Positions 9,371 through 17,440 of a stretch of DNA of 64,000 nucleotides are shown here, one piece after another. The notes under the pieces were generated by a model that did not search any database, was not told the origin of the DNA, and saw only the letters and a program-made list of their open reading frames with translations. A program made the translations under genes and the position numbers. The DNA comes from Pseudomonas sp. RSB 5.4. GTDB taxonomy: Bacteria; Pseudomonadota; Gammaproteobacteria; Pseudomonadales; Pseudomonadaceae. Position 1 is the stretch's first letter. Every line of letters begins with the position of its first letter. The stretch is taken from positions 1,578,501 to 1,642,500 of the forward strand of contig NZ_CP146986.1 of NCBI RefSeq assembly GCF_037126175.1, read 5' to 3'.

Positions 9371-9894
9371 GCCACTGTGAAGTTGGCAACGCTGTCAGCT
9401 TCACCGGTAGTGACGGTGGCCGCCGTCGCTTCGTACATGGCAGCAAACGAAACGGTGTTGTTGCCGTTCTGCAGAACTACCGGAGCCACTTGTTCTTTAC
9501 CGTTGTCGAGCATTTCGCCAGCACTGGCCTGCAGGCGGATCCCGACGTTCTGCGCCAGACCGGTAGTAGCGAACAGCTCTGGAACGGTTGGATCCTGCAC
9601 ACCGGTGAAGGTGAAACGGGCGTTTTTCTGGGTCGAGGTGTCGCACTCGGTGAGGACGATGTCGAACTTCTCAGGGCTCGAACGATCGCCGATTGCCTTG
9701 AAGGTGTTGGCAGGTACCTGACCCAATGGAACGGTCTGGTCCAGGGAGTTGGCATCGATACCGCACGCGCCGGAAACGATCTCACCGGTGAAGCGAATAG
9801 TGCCCGGGTTGCCAGTAGGCGGAGTGGCGGCGTTCGCCAGGGAAGCCAGACCCATTACAACGGTAGCGGCAGTAACAACGACAATCTTTTTCAT
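9361..9894 (-). CDS. Major fimbrial pilin subunit (type 1/Cup family)
   Basis: A 177-residue type 1-type pilin. A signal peptide (MKKIVVVTAATVVMGLASLANA) is followed by a short N-terminal extension that would serve as the donor strand. The Ig-like pilin domain has the conserved Cys pair (SGACGID and LTECDTS). The C-terminus, NFTVAYN, shows the alternating pattern and penultimate Tyr expected for chaperone recognition. It is the promoter-proximal gene of the operon, followed by a stable stem-loop and an attenuator. The upstream 300-bp region carries two boxes resembling BvgA-family sites. Confidence 0.94.
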   Translation of the reverse strand: MKKIVVVTAATVVMGLASLANAATPPTGNPGTIRFTGEIVSGACGIDANSLDQTVPLGQVPANTFKAIGDRSSPEKFDIVLTECDTSTQKNARFTFTGVQDPTVPELFATTGLAQNVGIRLQASAGEMLDNGKEQVAPVVLQNGNNTVSFAAMYEATAATVTTGEADSVANFTVAYN

Positions 9895-10088
9895 GACTGA
9901 ATCTCGATGGGATAGTTATTTTTGAAACAACTACTCGCCCTTCTGAGTTCGCACCTGAAATACATTGAAAACACACCGTCGATTGTTTGACTTGTAACGG
10001 TCGATGCTGACAGCGGATCTTTCAGGGCGTAGAAAATGACGAGCACTTTGTTCCGCTGAAAATCATCGCTGACGGCCACTGGCGAACA

Positions 10089-10123
10089 TGTAGGATTCGT
10101 CACTGCAAACTGTAGGAAATTTC
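10089..10123 (-). promoter_or_regulatory. Candidate paired BvgA/EvgA-type boxes upstream of fimbrial operon
   Basis: TGTAGGAAATTTC at 10111-10123 and TGTAGGA at 10089-10095 are spaced exactly 22 bp apart, about 195-220 bp upstream of the pilin start. The longer copy is identical to those at 3658 and 4975 beside the regulator genes. The rest of the interval between the pilin gene and the transporter gene (9895-10266) shows no gene. Confidence 0.6.
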
Positions 10124-10266
10124 CCGCTTAACCTGCCCGGGCCGGTGCACGTCCGGGTATGCGTCTATAGTCAAACCCGTGGCAACGCCTCTTCAGGCGT
10201 TTCTGAATCCTGTTGAAAAAAACATCATTCAAAACAGGTGTGGCAGTCCTTCTCCCTGAGAAAAAA

Positions 10267-11562
10267 ATGAACAATAAAACGCCCATCGAGAAGCCTGCGG
10301 TTGTCAGCCACGGTTCATGGGTAAAAAAACTCGGGCCCGGGCTTATCACGGGTGCGGCGGATGATGATCCCAGCGGGATCGCCACCTACTCGCAAGCCGG
10401 CGCACAATTCGGCTTGAATACCCTCTGGACCCTGTTTTTGACGTTTCCGTTGATGGTCGGCATTCAGATCATCAGTGCCAGGATCGGTCGCGTCAGCGGG
10501 CATGGGCTGGCGACCAATATTCGAAGGCATTACCCTCGCCCGTTGTTGTTCGGGATCGTCACGCTGTTGATGTTTGCCAATACCATCAATATTGCAGCGG
10601 ACATCGCCGCCATGGGGGCGGCACTGAAGCTGTTGATCGGCGGATCGCCGCACTTCTATGCCGTTGGCTTCGGCATCGTGTCCCTGCTGCTGCAGGTGTT
10701 CATTCCCTATAAGCGTTACGTGCGCGTACTCAAGTGGCTGACCCTGGTGCTGCTGGCCTATGTGGGGATCGTGTTTGCCGTGCACATTCCCTGGGGCCAG
10801 GTCGTTGAGCACACTGTCTGGCCTCAGCTGTCGTGGAAACCGGCGTACATCACCATCGTGGTGGCCATTTTTGGCACGACCATCAGCCCTTATCTGTTTT
10901 TCTGGCAGGCATCCCAGGAAGTCGAAGAACTGGAGGCCGATCCGCAGGCGCAGTCACTGATCGATGCGCCAAACCAGGCAAAAGCCAACTTCACCCGCAT
11001 CAATACCGACACCCTGATCGGCATGGGGATCTCGAATATCGTCGCGTTTTTCATCATGCTGACCACCGCTGTCACCCTGAACCTGCATGGCCTCACGGAC
11101 ATCCAGACGTCCGAGCAGGCCGCGAGTGCCTTGCGACCGATTGCCGGCGAGTTCGCCTTCTGGTTGTTCAGCGCCGGCATCATTGGCACAGGACTACTGG
11201 CGGTTCCCGTCCTCGCAGGTTCTGCGGCGTACGCCGTTGCCGGAACATTTCACTGGCGCAACAGCCTGTCGGCCAAACCCCTGGCCAACAAAGCGTTTTA
11301 CAGCATCATCGCGGCGTCGACCTTATTGGGTGTGTTGATCTGCTTTGCACCGATTGACCCGATCAAGGCGTTGCTGTGGAGCGCTGTCGTCAATGGTGTG
11401 ATTGCAGTGCCGATCATGTTCATCATGATGTTGATGGCATCGCACCCGAAGATCATGGGCTCCTTTGTCATTGCGCCCGGGCTTAAAGTTCTGGGCTGGA
11501 GTTGCACCGCGGCGATGGCGGTCGTGGTCATCGGCATGTTCTGGGGCCTGTTTGCAGCGTAG
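10267..11562 (+). CDS. NRAMP-related divalent metal transporter
   Basis: A 431-residue polytopic inner-membrane protein of the NRAMP family with about 11 transmembrane helices. It begins with LGPGLITGAADDDPSGIATYSQAG, the position of the family's TM1 metal-binding DPGN motif. Here the motif reads DPSG. The TM6 region reads AVPVLAGSAAYAVAG, where classical Mn/Fe NRAMPs have a Met-Pro-His triplet. Absence of that Met suggests a different ion preference, as in NRAMP-related magnesium-type carriers; the actual substrate is unknown. The ATG at 10267 is chosen over an upstream in-frame TTG because MNNKTPIEK is a normal cytosolic start. No operon partner is evident. Confidence 0.85.
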   Translation: MNNKTPIEKPAVVSHGSWVKKLGPGLITGAADDDPSGIATYSQAGAQFGLNTLWTLFLTFPLMVGIQIISARIGRVSGHGLATNIRRHYPRPLLFGIVTLLMFANTINIAADIAAMGAALKLLIGGSPHFYAVGFGIVSLLLQVFIPYKRYVRVLKWLTLVLLAYVGIVFAVHIPWGQVVEHTVWPQLSWKPAYITIVVAIFGTTISPYLFFWQASQEVEELEADPQAQSLIDAPNQAKANFTRINTDTLIGMGISNIVAFFIMLTTAVTLNLHGLTDIQTSEQAASALRPIAGEFAFWLFSAGIIGTGLLAVPVLAGSAAYAVAGTFHWRNSLSAKPLANKAFYSIIAASTLLGVLICFAPIDPIKALLWSAVVNGVIAVPIMFIMMLMASHPKIMGSFVIAPGLKVLGWSCTAAMAVVVIGMFWGLFAA

Positions 11563-11578
11563 CGCCTGGATATCCGCG

Positions 11579-11959
11579 TTATTCGCACTGGGGATGGCGA
11601 AGCTGATTGGCATTGATGCGCATCCATTCAGCCAGCGAGTCCAGCGTCCCTTGCAGAGTGCTCCCCAGAGCCGTGATCCGGTATTCCACCCGGGGCGGTA
11701 CCTGCGCGAAAACCGTGCGCGTCACCAGCCCGCGTTGTTCAAACAGGCGCAACTGGCGCGTCAGTTCCTTCTGGGTGATGGGCGCCACCGCACGCTGCAG
11801 ATCACTGAAGCGCACAGGGCAGTCCAGCACGATCAGCCGGTACAGGATCGGAATGGCCCACTTGCCGGAAATCAGATTGACGAAATCGACCATCGGGCAA
11901 CCCGCGGGCGGTTTCAGCGGCAAATCCGTGGTGTCTGGCAGCGGTTGTTGAGTGTTCAT
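11579..11959 (-). CDS. HxlR-family transcriptional regulator
   Basis: A 126-residue winged-helix regulator of the HxlR/YybR/MarR-like type. The signatures are CPMVDFVNLISGKWAIPILYRL (the family's early Cys and SGKW motif), RFSDLQRAV, ITQKELTRQLRLFEQRGLV and the wing VPPRVEYRITALG. HxlR proteins often sense electrophiles or thiol oxidation through the N-terminal Cys and control a divergently transcribed oxidoreductase. That matches the short-chain dehydrogenase gene 100 bp away on the other strand. I use the ATG at 11959; a TTG nine bases upstream is possible. Confidence 0.92.
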   Translation of the reverse strand: MNTQQPLPDTTDLPLKPPAGCPMVDFVNLISGKWAIPILYRLIVLDCPVRFSDLQRAVAPITQKELTRQLRLFEQRGLVTRTVFAQVPPRVEYRITALGSTLQGTLDSLAEWMRINANQLRHPQCE

Positions 11960-12059
11960 GAGGATCAAGTCCGTCCCTTGGTATGCAAAAGGTGCCTACT
12001 GGTCAAAGGATACTAATGCTCTGAGAATAGCTATCCAACCCGTTGCAGAGGCGCAAGAC

Positions 12060-12809
12060 ATGTCGAGGCTGAAAAACAAATTCGCGTTGATCACTGGCGG
12101 GACCTCCGGCATCGGCCTGGAAACCGCACGCCAGTTTGTGCTGGAAGGCGCGACAGTCGCAGTCACTGGACGCAGCGCAAGTGCCTTGCAGGCTGTAAGG
12201 CACGAACTGGGCGATGCCGTTCTCGCGATCCAGAGCGATGCGGGTGACAGCGTTGGCCAACAGACGCTGGCGCGCAAACTCGCCGGGGTCTGGCCGCGGC
12301 TGGACGTGCTGTTCGTCAACGCCGGTGACGTCACTCACCGCTCTATCGAAGATTGGGACGAAGCGGCATGGGATCAGCTCATGCAGATCAACCTCAAGGG
12401 CCCGTTCTTCCTGATCCAGGCGCTGATGCCGCTGCTGGCCAATCCGTCGTCGGTGATCCTCTGCGGTTCCGTCAGTGCCAGGATTGGTCTCGCGCAAAGC
12501 AGTGCGTATGCCGCCAGCAAGGCCGGGCTGCTGTCGCTGGCGCGCACGCTTTCCGGCGAACTGATCCAGCGAGGCATTCGCGTCAATGGCCTCAGCCCCG
12601 GCCCTACTGAAACGGCGGCGCTGGACAAACTCGGCTTGCCTGCCGCCGAGCAGCAGGCGTTGCGCGAGCGGATTCGTCAACTGGTGCCGATCGGCCGTAT
12701 GGGAACCCCGTGGGAACTGGCCAAAGCCGCCGTTTACCTGGCCTCTGATGAATCGGCTTACGTGGTCGGGACCGAATTGCTGGTGGACGGCGGCGTCGGC
12801 AATTTGTGA
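12060..12809 (+). CDS. Short-chain dehydrogenase/reductase (SDR)
   Basis: A 249-residue classical SDR. It has the Rossmann glycine motif TGGTSGIG (about 12-19), the NAG-type motif FVNAGDVTH and the catalytic Ser (CGSVSARIG) with YAASK (Tyr-x-x-x-Lys). C-terminal NGLSPGPTETAA and the common ending VGTELLVDGGVGNL are also present. Substrate is not predictable. It is divergent from the HxlR regulator, and the 100-bp gap between them presumably holds both promoters and the operator. The start MSRLKNKFALITGG is chosen because the reading frame upstream would cross that regulatory gap. Confidence 0.92.
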   Translation: MSRLKNKFALITGGTSGIGLETARQFVLEGATVAVTGRSASALQAVRHELGDAVLAIQSDAGDSVGQQTLARKLAGVWPRLDVLFVNAGDVTHRSIEDWDEAAWDQLMQINLKGPFFLIQALMPLLANPSSVILCGSVSARIGLAQSSAYAASKAGLLSLARTLSGELIQRGIRVNGLSPGPTETAALDKLGLPAAEQQALRERIRQLVPIGRMGTPWELAKAAVYLASDESAYVVGTELLVDGGVGNL

Positions 12810-12835
12810 TTGAAACCAGCGCCCGCAGACGTCAT

Positions 12836-15133
12836 TCAGAAATCATAACGCGCGGTCATTCCCAGGGTTCGCGGCGTACCCAGCACGCCGGTATACGCAC
12901 CGTTGGGTGAGTTCCACAGCGTCGTGTAGTACGTCTTGTCGAAGGCGTTTTTCAGCCACAGCGAAACGTCCCACTGCCCCCTGCCCCAGTCGCCGCGCAC
13001 ACCGGTGGCGACGTTCACCAGGCCGTATCCCGGCAACTGACCTTGCGCAGAGTCATCCACCGTACCGACTGCATGGGAACGCCACGCGTAGCTACCGCTG
13101 ACGTAGGGCTGCAAGCCGTCTTCCAGATTCCATTGGTAGGCGGCGTTGCTGTTGAGGATCCATTTCGACGCGCCCACCACGGCATGCCCGCTCAGATCGC
13201 AGGCCGCCGGCGCCCCCGGACGCAAGGCGATCTCGGCCGGGCATGGGGCATCCTCGTAAGACAGATAACGCACATCGTTCCATGATCCATTGAGGTTGAT
13301 CGTCAGGCCCCGCAGCGGGCGCCAACTGCTGTCGAGTTCCAGCCCGCGACTGCGTACCGAGCCGGCATTGGTCAGATAGCTGGTGAGATTGACGTCGTCG
13401 TAGGCATTGGTCTGATAGCCATGCACCACCGTCCAGAACAGGTTGGCGTTGAGCAACAGGCGTTGATCGAGCAACGTGGTTTTGATGCCCAGCTCGGCGT
13501 CGTTGGCCCTTTCGCTGCCGATCAACAATGAGTCGGCACCGGCGACCGGGGCACTGGCGACGCTGAGGTTCACACCACCCGACTTTTCGCCGTGGGACAG
13601 CGACGCATAGCCCAGCACCTGATCGTTCACATGCCAGGCAAGGCTTGCCAGTGCCGATGGGCTGAAACTGTACAGGCTCAAGTCACCGGAATCGTAAGCG
13701 CCGACCCTTCCGGCCCGGGCACCCGCTGCGGCGCCGCTGACCGGACTGCCGCCCAAAGGCGCGTTGCGGGTGACCTCTGCCAGCTTGCGCTCATACGTGC
13801 CGCGCAGGCCCAAAGTGAAATCCAGGCGAGGGGTCAAATGCCAGGTGCCCTGAGCAAATGTGGCGAAGCTGTCGGTATCGACATTGCCATGCCCTACGCT
13901 GGTGACGTTGTTCAATGCACCTTGCGGGGTGCCGTTCCAGGTATCTGCCAGAGGGCCGTAGTCGGTGAAAACGCTGTTGTTCATTTCCTGACGGAAGTAG
14001 TAAGCACCGAGCACATAGTCGAAATGTTCCCCCACCGGGGAGGCCAGTCGCAGCTCCTGCGAGTACTGTTTATCGCGAGCGGACTGCCCGACGTTGTGCA
14101 TCACATCAACGTTGAGTTCGTCATCATTGCGCGGGGTGAAATCCCACCACCGATAAGCGCTGATCGACGTCAGCGTGTAGCCATCAGGCAGATTCCAGTT
14201 CGCCTCCAGCGAAGTACCGCCCTGAAACACCTTGACGCTCTGATCGGCGTCCAGATTGACCCGGCGACCGCTGACCAGCGTTGCCCCGACCGCCGCTGCA
14301 CGCTGTTCGTAGCGGTTGACGCCACTGATGGTCGGCCCGGTGCTGAACAACGAACGTGTGCCGGCGCTGGAATCCTCTTCGTGATAATCAGCCAGCCAGC
14401 GCAGATTGAAGTCCTCGTTGGGTTGGAACAGCAACTGCCCGCGCGCGCCCTGACGAACGCCGCCGCCCAGCGTGTGCCCGTCGTACTCGTTGTTCACGTA
14501 GCCGTTTTCATGAGTGCGATAAACCGCAAGGCGCCCCGCCAACGTGTCATTGAGCGGTCCGGAAAAACTCGCCTGATTTTGCGTGTAGCCATCCTCGCCC
14601 ACCGAGGTGGAGAGGCTGCCTTGCGGCGTAAACGATGGGCGGCGCGTGGTGATGTTCAGCACCCCGGCCGTGGTGTTCTTGCCGAACAAGGTGCCTTGCG
14701 GGCCGCGCAGCAATTCGATCTGCTCGACATCCAGCAAATCGAACACTGCCATGCCGGGACGGCCGAGATAGACGTTGTCCAGGTAGATGCCGGCGCTGCC
14801 CTCCAGGCCGTCGCTGGCCGGGTTGTTGCCCAAGCCGCGAATCGACAGGCTCGATTGCCGCGCGTGCATGAACGCGACGTTGACGCTGGGCATCGCCTGC
14901 TGCAAATCCTGCAAGCGATACAGGCGCTGTTCCTCAAGGGTTTGTGCGCCGAGCACGCTCATCGCCGTGGGCACTTGCTGGGCATCTTCGCTGCGGCGTC
15001 GGGCCTCAACCGTGACCGTCTGCAGCACATCGGAATTGGCCGGCAGGTCATTGGCCGTTGCCGGCAAAAACGGCATCAGCGAGAACAAGCTCAGTGCGCC
15101 AGCATTAAAGGTGCGCGAATAAAGAAGATTCAT
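12836..15133 (-). CDS. TonB-dependent outer-membrane receptor
   Basis: A 765-residue outer-membrane receptor. A signal peptide (ends near LPATAN) is followed by a TonB-box-like segment (LQTVTVEARR). The plug domain follows, with VPTAMSVLG, LSIRGLG and LLRGPQGTLFGKNTTAGVLNI. A long beta-barrel ends in the C-terminal Phe (MTARYDF). Its gene is the last of three on the minus strand after a sulfonate-type binding protein and an arylsulfotransferase-family protein. The likely ligand is therefore an organosulfur compound rather than a siderophore; this is contextual inference. The start MNLLYSRTF has AGGA eight bases upstream. Confidence 0.92.
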   Translation of the reverse strand: MNLLYSRTFNAGALSLFSLMPFLPATANDLPANSDVLQTVTVEARRRSEDAQQVPTAMSVLGAQTLEEQRLYRLQDLQQAMPSVNVAFMHARQSSLSIRGLGNNPASDGLEGSAGIYLDNVYLGRPGMAVFDLLDVEQIELLRGPQGTLFGKNTTAGVLNITTRRPSFTPQGSLSTSVGEDGYTQNQASFSGPLNDTLAGRLAVYRTHENGYVNNEYDGHTLGGGVRQGARGQLLFQPNEDFNLRWLADYHEEDSSAGTRSLFSTGPTISGVNRYEQRAAAVGATLVSGRRVNLDADQSVKVFQGGTSLEANWNLPDGYTLTSISAYRWWDFTPRNDDELNVDVMHNVGQSARDKQYSQELRLASPVGEHFDYVLGAYYFRQEMNNSVFTDYGPLADTWNGTPQGALNNVTSVGHGNVDTDSFATFAQGTWHLTPRLDFTLGLRGTYERKLAEVTRNAPLGGSPVSGAAAGARAGRVGAYDSGDLSLYSFSPSALASLAWHVNDQVLGYASLSHGEKSGGVNLSVASAPVAGADSLLIGSERANDAELGIKTTLLDQRLLLNANLFWTVVHGYQTNAYDDVNLTSYLTNAGSVRSRGLELDSSWRPLRGLTINLNGSWNDVRYLSYEDAPCPAEIALRPGAPAACDLSGHAVVGASKWILNSNAAYQWNLEDGLQPYVSGSYAWRSHAVGTVDDSAQGQLPGYGLVNVATGVRGDWGRGQWDVSLWLKNAFDKTYYTTLWNSPNGAYTGVLGTPRTLGMTARYDF

Positions 15134-15236
15134 CGGTGGTTCCTGGAGCGGCCTCAAGCCGCTCTTCGAGAGGAGTCGATACTTCGCTGCGCGTGGCTTG
15201 CGTGAGCGTGATCGTTGCGGTGGGTTGAGTGGGTGT

Positions 15237-16355
15237 TCAGTCACGCAGCCATGGAAGGTCCTGACGCTGATAACGGTGCGCACGGAATATCGCGTTGTTC
15301 TCGCCCGGCAAGTAGCGTCGCGATGGCGCATCGGGATAGCTGGCGAAGTGCGGATTGACGTATTCCCACACCACTTCGCCGGCCTGGGTGACCTCGAACA
15401 ACCGACCGAAGTTAGCCTCGGTCACCAGCGTGTTGCCGTTGTGCAGACGTTGCGCGCCGCCCATGAACGGCGTGAAGAACGCGTAGCCCGGCGTGTCGGC
15501 GTATTGCCATTCGATGCATTGGGTGGCCGGGTTGATTTCAACAATGCGCGAGTGCGGCATGCTGATGTGGGGGCGGAAGATGCCGTTGTCGAACACCAGA
15601 ACATTGCCGTTTTCCAGTTCGCTCGGGCAATGCTGTTGCGCGACCAGATCGTGCCCCAGACGCCACAGCACTTCACCGCTGCCACGTTGCACGGCAATCA
15701 CTGAGGAAACGCTGCGCAGGCTGAGAATCACCTTGCCGTCGCGCCCCGGCGTCACGGCGTTGGTCATCGGCCAGTGATGACGCTCGAAGCATTCGTGCAA
15801 CGGGTAATCCTCGGGACGCAGGTGCTCCCAACTGCGCCACTCCCAGACCACGTTGCCCTGACGGTCGACCTCCTTGACCACGTCGGCATAGATCACCCCG
15901 CCCGGCGCCTCGCTGCCGGGAATACCACCGAGCACACGCCGGGCCAGATCCGCACTCAAGGGCTCGGCGGTGGTGTACAGCAGGTGGCCGTTATCCAGCC
16001 ATTGCGCGTCGTGGTGATGCAGCAGATCGGTGTGCTCCCAGACCACCTCGCCTTCGGGGGTGACTTCGCTGAACGCACCGCCGTGCCACACCGACCAGCC
16101 CGGAAACAGGTCAGGCGAATCGGTATGGTTGCCGTTGTAGCCAAGGTTGCCGTTGCGCAGGATCACTGCGTCGCGGCCCGGGCGCTGAGGCAGTTTCCAG
16201 CGATGGACGATCTCGCCGTCAAGGTCGATCAAAAACACTTGGCCGTCCGCCGTTTGCGGGGCGAACAAGGTATAGCCGCCGGCACTGCGGGCATGATCGA
16301 CAGCGATCAGGCCGGTCTTCTGGCGTTTGAGCGTGGTGGTTTGCACAGCAGGCAT
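15237..16355 (-). CDS. Arylsulfotransferase-family protein (ASST-like)
   Basis: A 372-residue protein with repeated beta-propeller-type motifs such as VFLIDLDGEIVHRWKLP, EVTPEGEVVWEHTD, EVDRQGNVVWEWRSW and FEVTQAGEVVWEYVNP. These are typical of the arylsulfate sulfotransferase (ASST) superfamily. Conserved His clusters (LLHHHDAQWLDNGHLLYT and ERHHWPMTNAV) resemble the catalytic His region. ASSTs transfer sulfate between phenols. No signal peptide is visible, so the protein may be cytosolic, unlike the classical periplasmic enzymes. The ATG has GGAG nine bases upstream. It lies between the sulfonate-type binding protein and the TonB receptor genes, pointing to sulfur scavenging. Confidence 0.8.
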   Translation of the reverse strand: MPAVQTTTLKRQKTGLIAVDHARSAGGYTLFAPQTADGQVFLIDLDGEIVHRWKLPQRPGRDAVILRNGNLGYNGNHTDSPDLFPGWSVWHGGAFSEVTPEGEVVWEHTDLLHHHDAQWLDNGHLLYTTAEPLSADLARRVLGGIPGSEAPGGVIYADVVKEVDRQGNVVWEWRSWEHLRPEDYPLHECFERHHWPMTNAVTPGRDGKVILSLRSVSSVIAVQRGSGEVLWRLGHDLVAQQHCPSELENGNVLVFDNGIFRPHISMPHSRIVEINPATQCIEWQYADTPGYAFFTPFMGGAQRLHNGNTLVTEANFGRLFEVTQAGEVVWEYVNPHFASYPDAPSRRYLPGENNAIFRAHRYQRQDLPWLRD

Positions 16356-16427
16356 AGCTTTTCTCCAGACGTGTAAGCCCCGGCCGCCAGCGCAGCAGCA
16401 CGGTGAACGGGGCATGAAAAAAGGGAT

Positions 16428-17408
16428 TCAGGGCGTGGGCAGCACGGGGTTGAAGCGGTCGTCGAACATTTGCTCAACCTGCAGCGGATGGGGGATCAGG
16501 CGTTCGGTGGCAAACATGTCCGCCAGACGCTGCTGCGAGGCAATGACTGAAGGCTCAATTCGCACGTACCGCAGGTTCTGATGAGCGAGCATTTCACGCA
16601 CCAGCTCGACGGGAAGCCGCGTGGTTTGCGCGAACACCCGGGCCCAGTCTTCAGGATGGGCCGTGGCCCAGTTCTGAGCACGGGCCAGCCTGGCCAGCAG
16701 ATCACTCACCTGCCCTGCGCGCTCGGGATCATCCAGTGCAGGCTGGCTGGCAACGGTGAAGTTCAGACCGGTTTCCGGCCAGGCGCTGCCATCAAGCAGA
16801 ATTCGCGCTCCCCGCGAAGTCGCCTGACCGACGAAGGGATACCACACCGACCAGGCATCGAGTTTGCCGCCGGCAAAAGCGTTCTGCGCGTCCACCGGGC
16901 TGACATAGGCAATGCTCACCTCACGCGGTGTGAGGCCGGCCTGATGCAGCGCGGCCAACAACAGATAATGACCGCTGGTGCCTTTGGCGACTGCGATTCG
17001 CTTGCCTCTGAGGTCAGCCACACTGCGCACCTCGGAGCCTTCGGGCACCAACAGCGCATTGTTGTTTTGCGCACCGCTGGCCACGCCGATGATCCGCACC
17101 GCGTAGCCGCCGGCCTGGGCAAACACTGGCGGCGCGTTGCCCACCACACCGACGTCGATCGCCCCGGCGCTCAGCGCTTCGAGCAGCGTGGTCCCGGCGA
17201 GAAACGGATGCCACGACAACCCGTAGGCCAGATCCTGATCCTCGCCCGCCGCGTGCAGCAATGCCTGAATCAAACCGCTCTGATCACCCATCTTCAACGG
17301 CCCGGCGATGGCAGAAACTGCCGGGGTCAGCAACAACGCGGCGCAGCACAGCAGCGCTTTCAGGCGCGCGGTTAGCGGATGCTTGGCAGCAGCAGTTTTT
17401 ATCGGCAT
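16428..17408 (-). CDS. ABC transporter substrate-binding protein, aliphatic sulfonate type (SsuA-like)
   Basis: A 326-residue periplasmic binding protein with a signal peptide (ends near AVSAIAG). It has an NMT1/SsuA-type fold: GDQSGLIQALL, LSWHPFLAGTTLLEALSAGAIDVGVVGNAPPVFAQ, LRGKRIAVAKGTSGHYLLLAALHQAGL and LDAWSVWYPFVGQA. Such proteins feed sulfonates, sulfate esters or related molecules to SsuBC-type importers. No permease or ATPase gene is beside it, so it is an orphan here or works with a transporter elsewhere. It is the first gene of the arylsulfotransferase/TonB receptor unit and is transcribed away from the AraC-type regulator. Confidence 0.9.
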   Translation of the reverse strand: MPIKTAAAKHPLTARLKALLCCAALLLTPAVSAIAGPLKMGDQSGLIQALLHAAGEDQDLAYGLSWHPFLAGTTLLEALSAGAIDVGVVGNAPPVFAQAGGYAVRIIGVASGAQNNNALLVPEGSEVRSVADLRGKRIAVAKGTSGHYLLLAALHQAGLTPREVSIAYVSPVDAQNAFAGGKLDAWSVWYPFVGQATSRGARILLDGSAWPETGLNFTVASQPALDDPERAGQVSDLLARLARAQNWATAHPEDWARVFAQTTRLPVELVREMLAHQNLRYVRIEPSVIASQQRLADMFATERLIPHPLQVEQMFDDRFNPVLPTP

Positions 17409-17440
17409 TGTCGCGCTCTCACTTGTGCATTGATTTCAGT

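Noticed and set aside
13592..15205. 537-codon plus-strand frame across the TonB receptor gene
   Set aside because: The receptor on the minus strand has TonB-box, plug and barrel features; the plus frame does not resemble a protein family.
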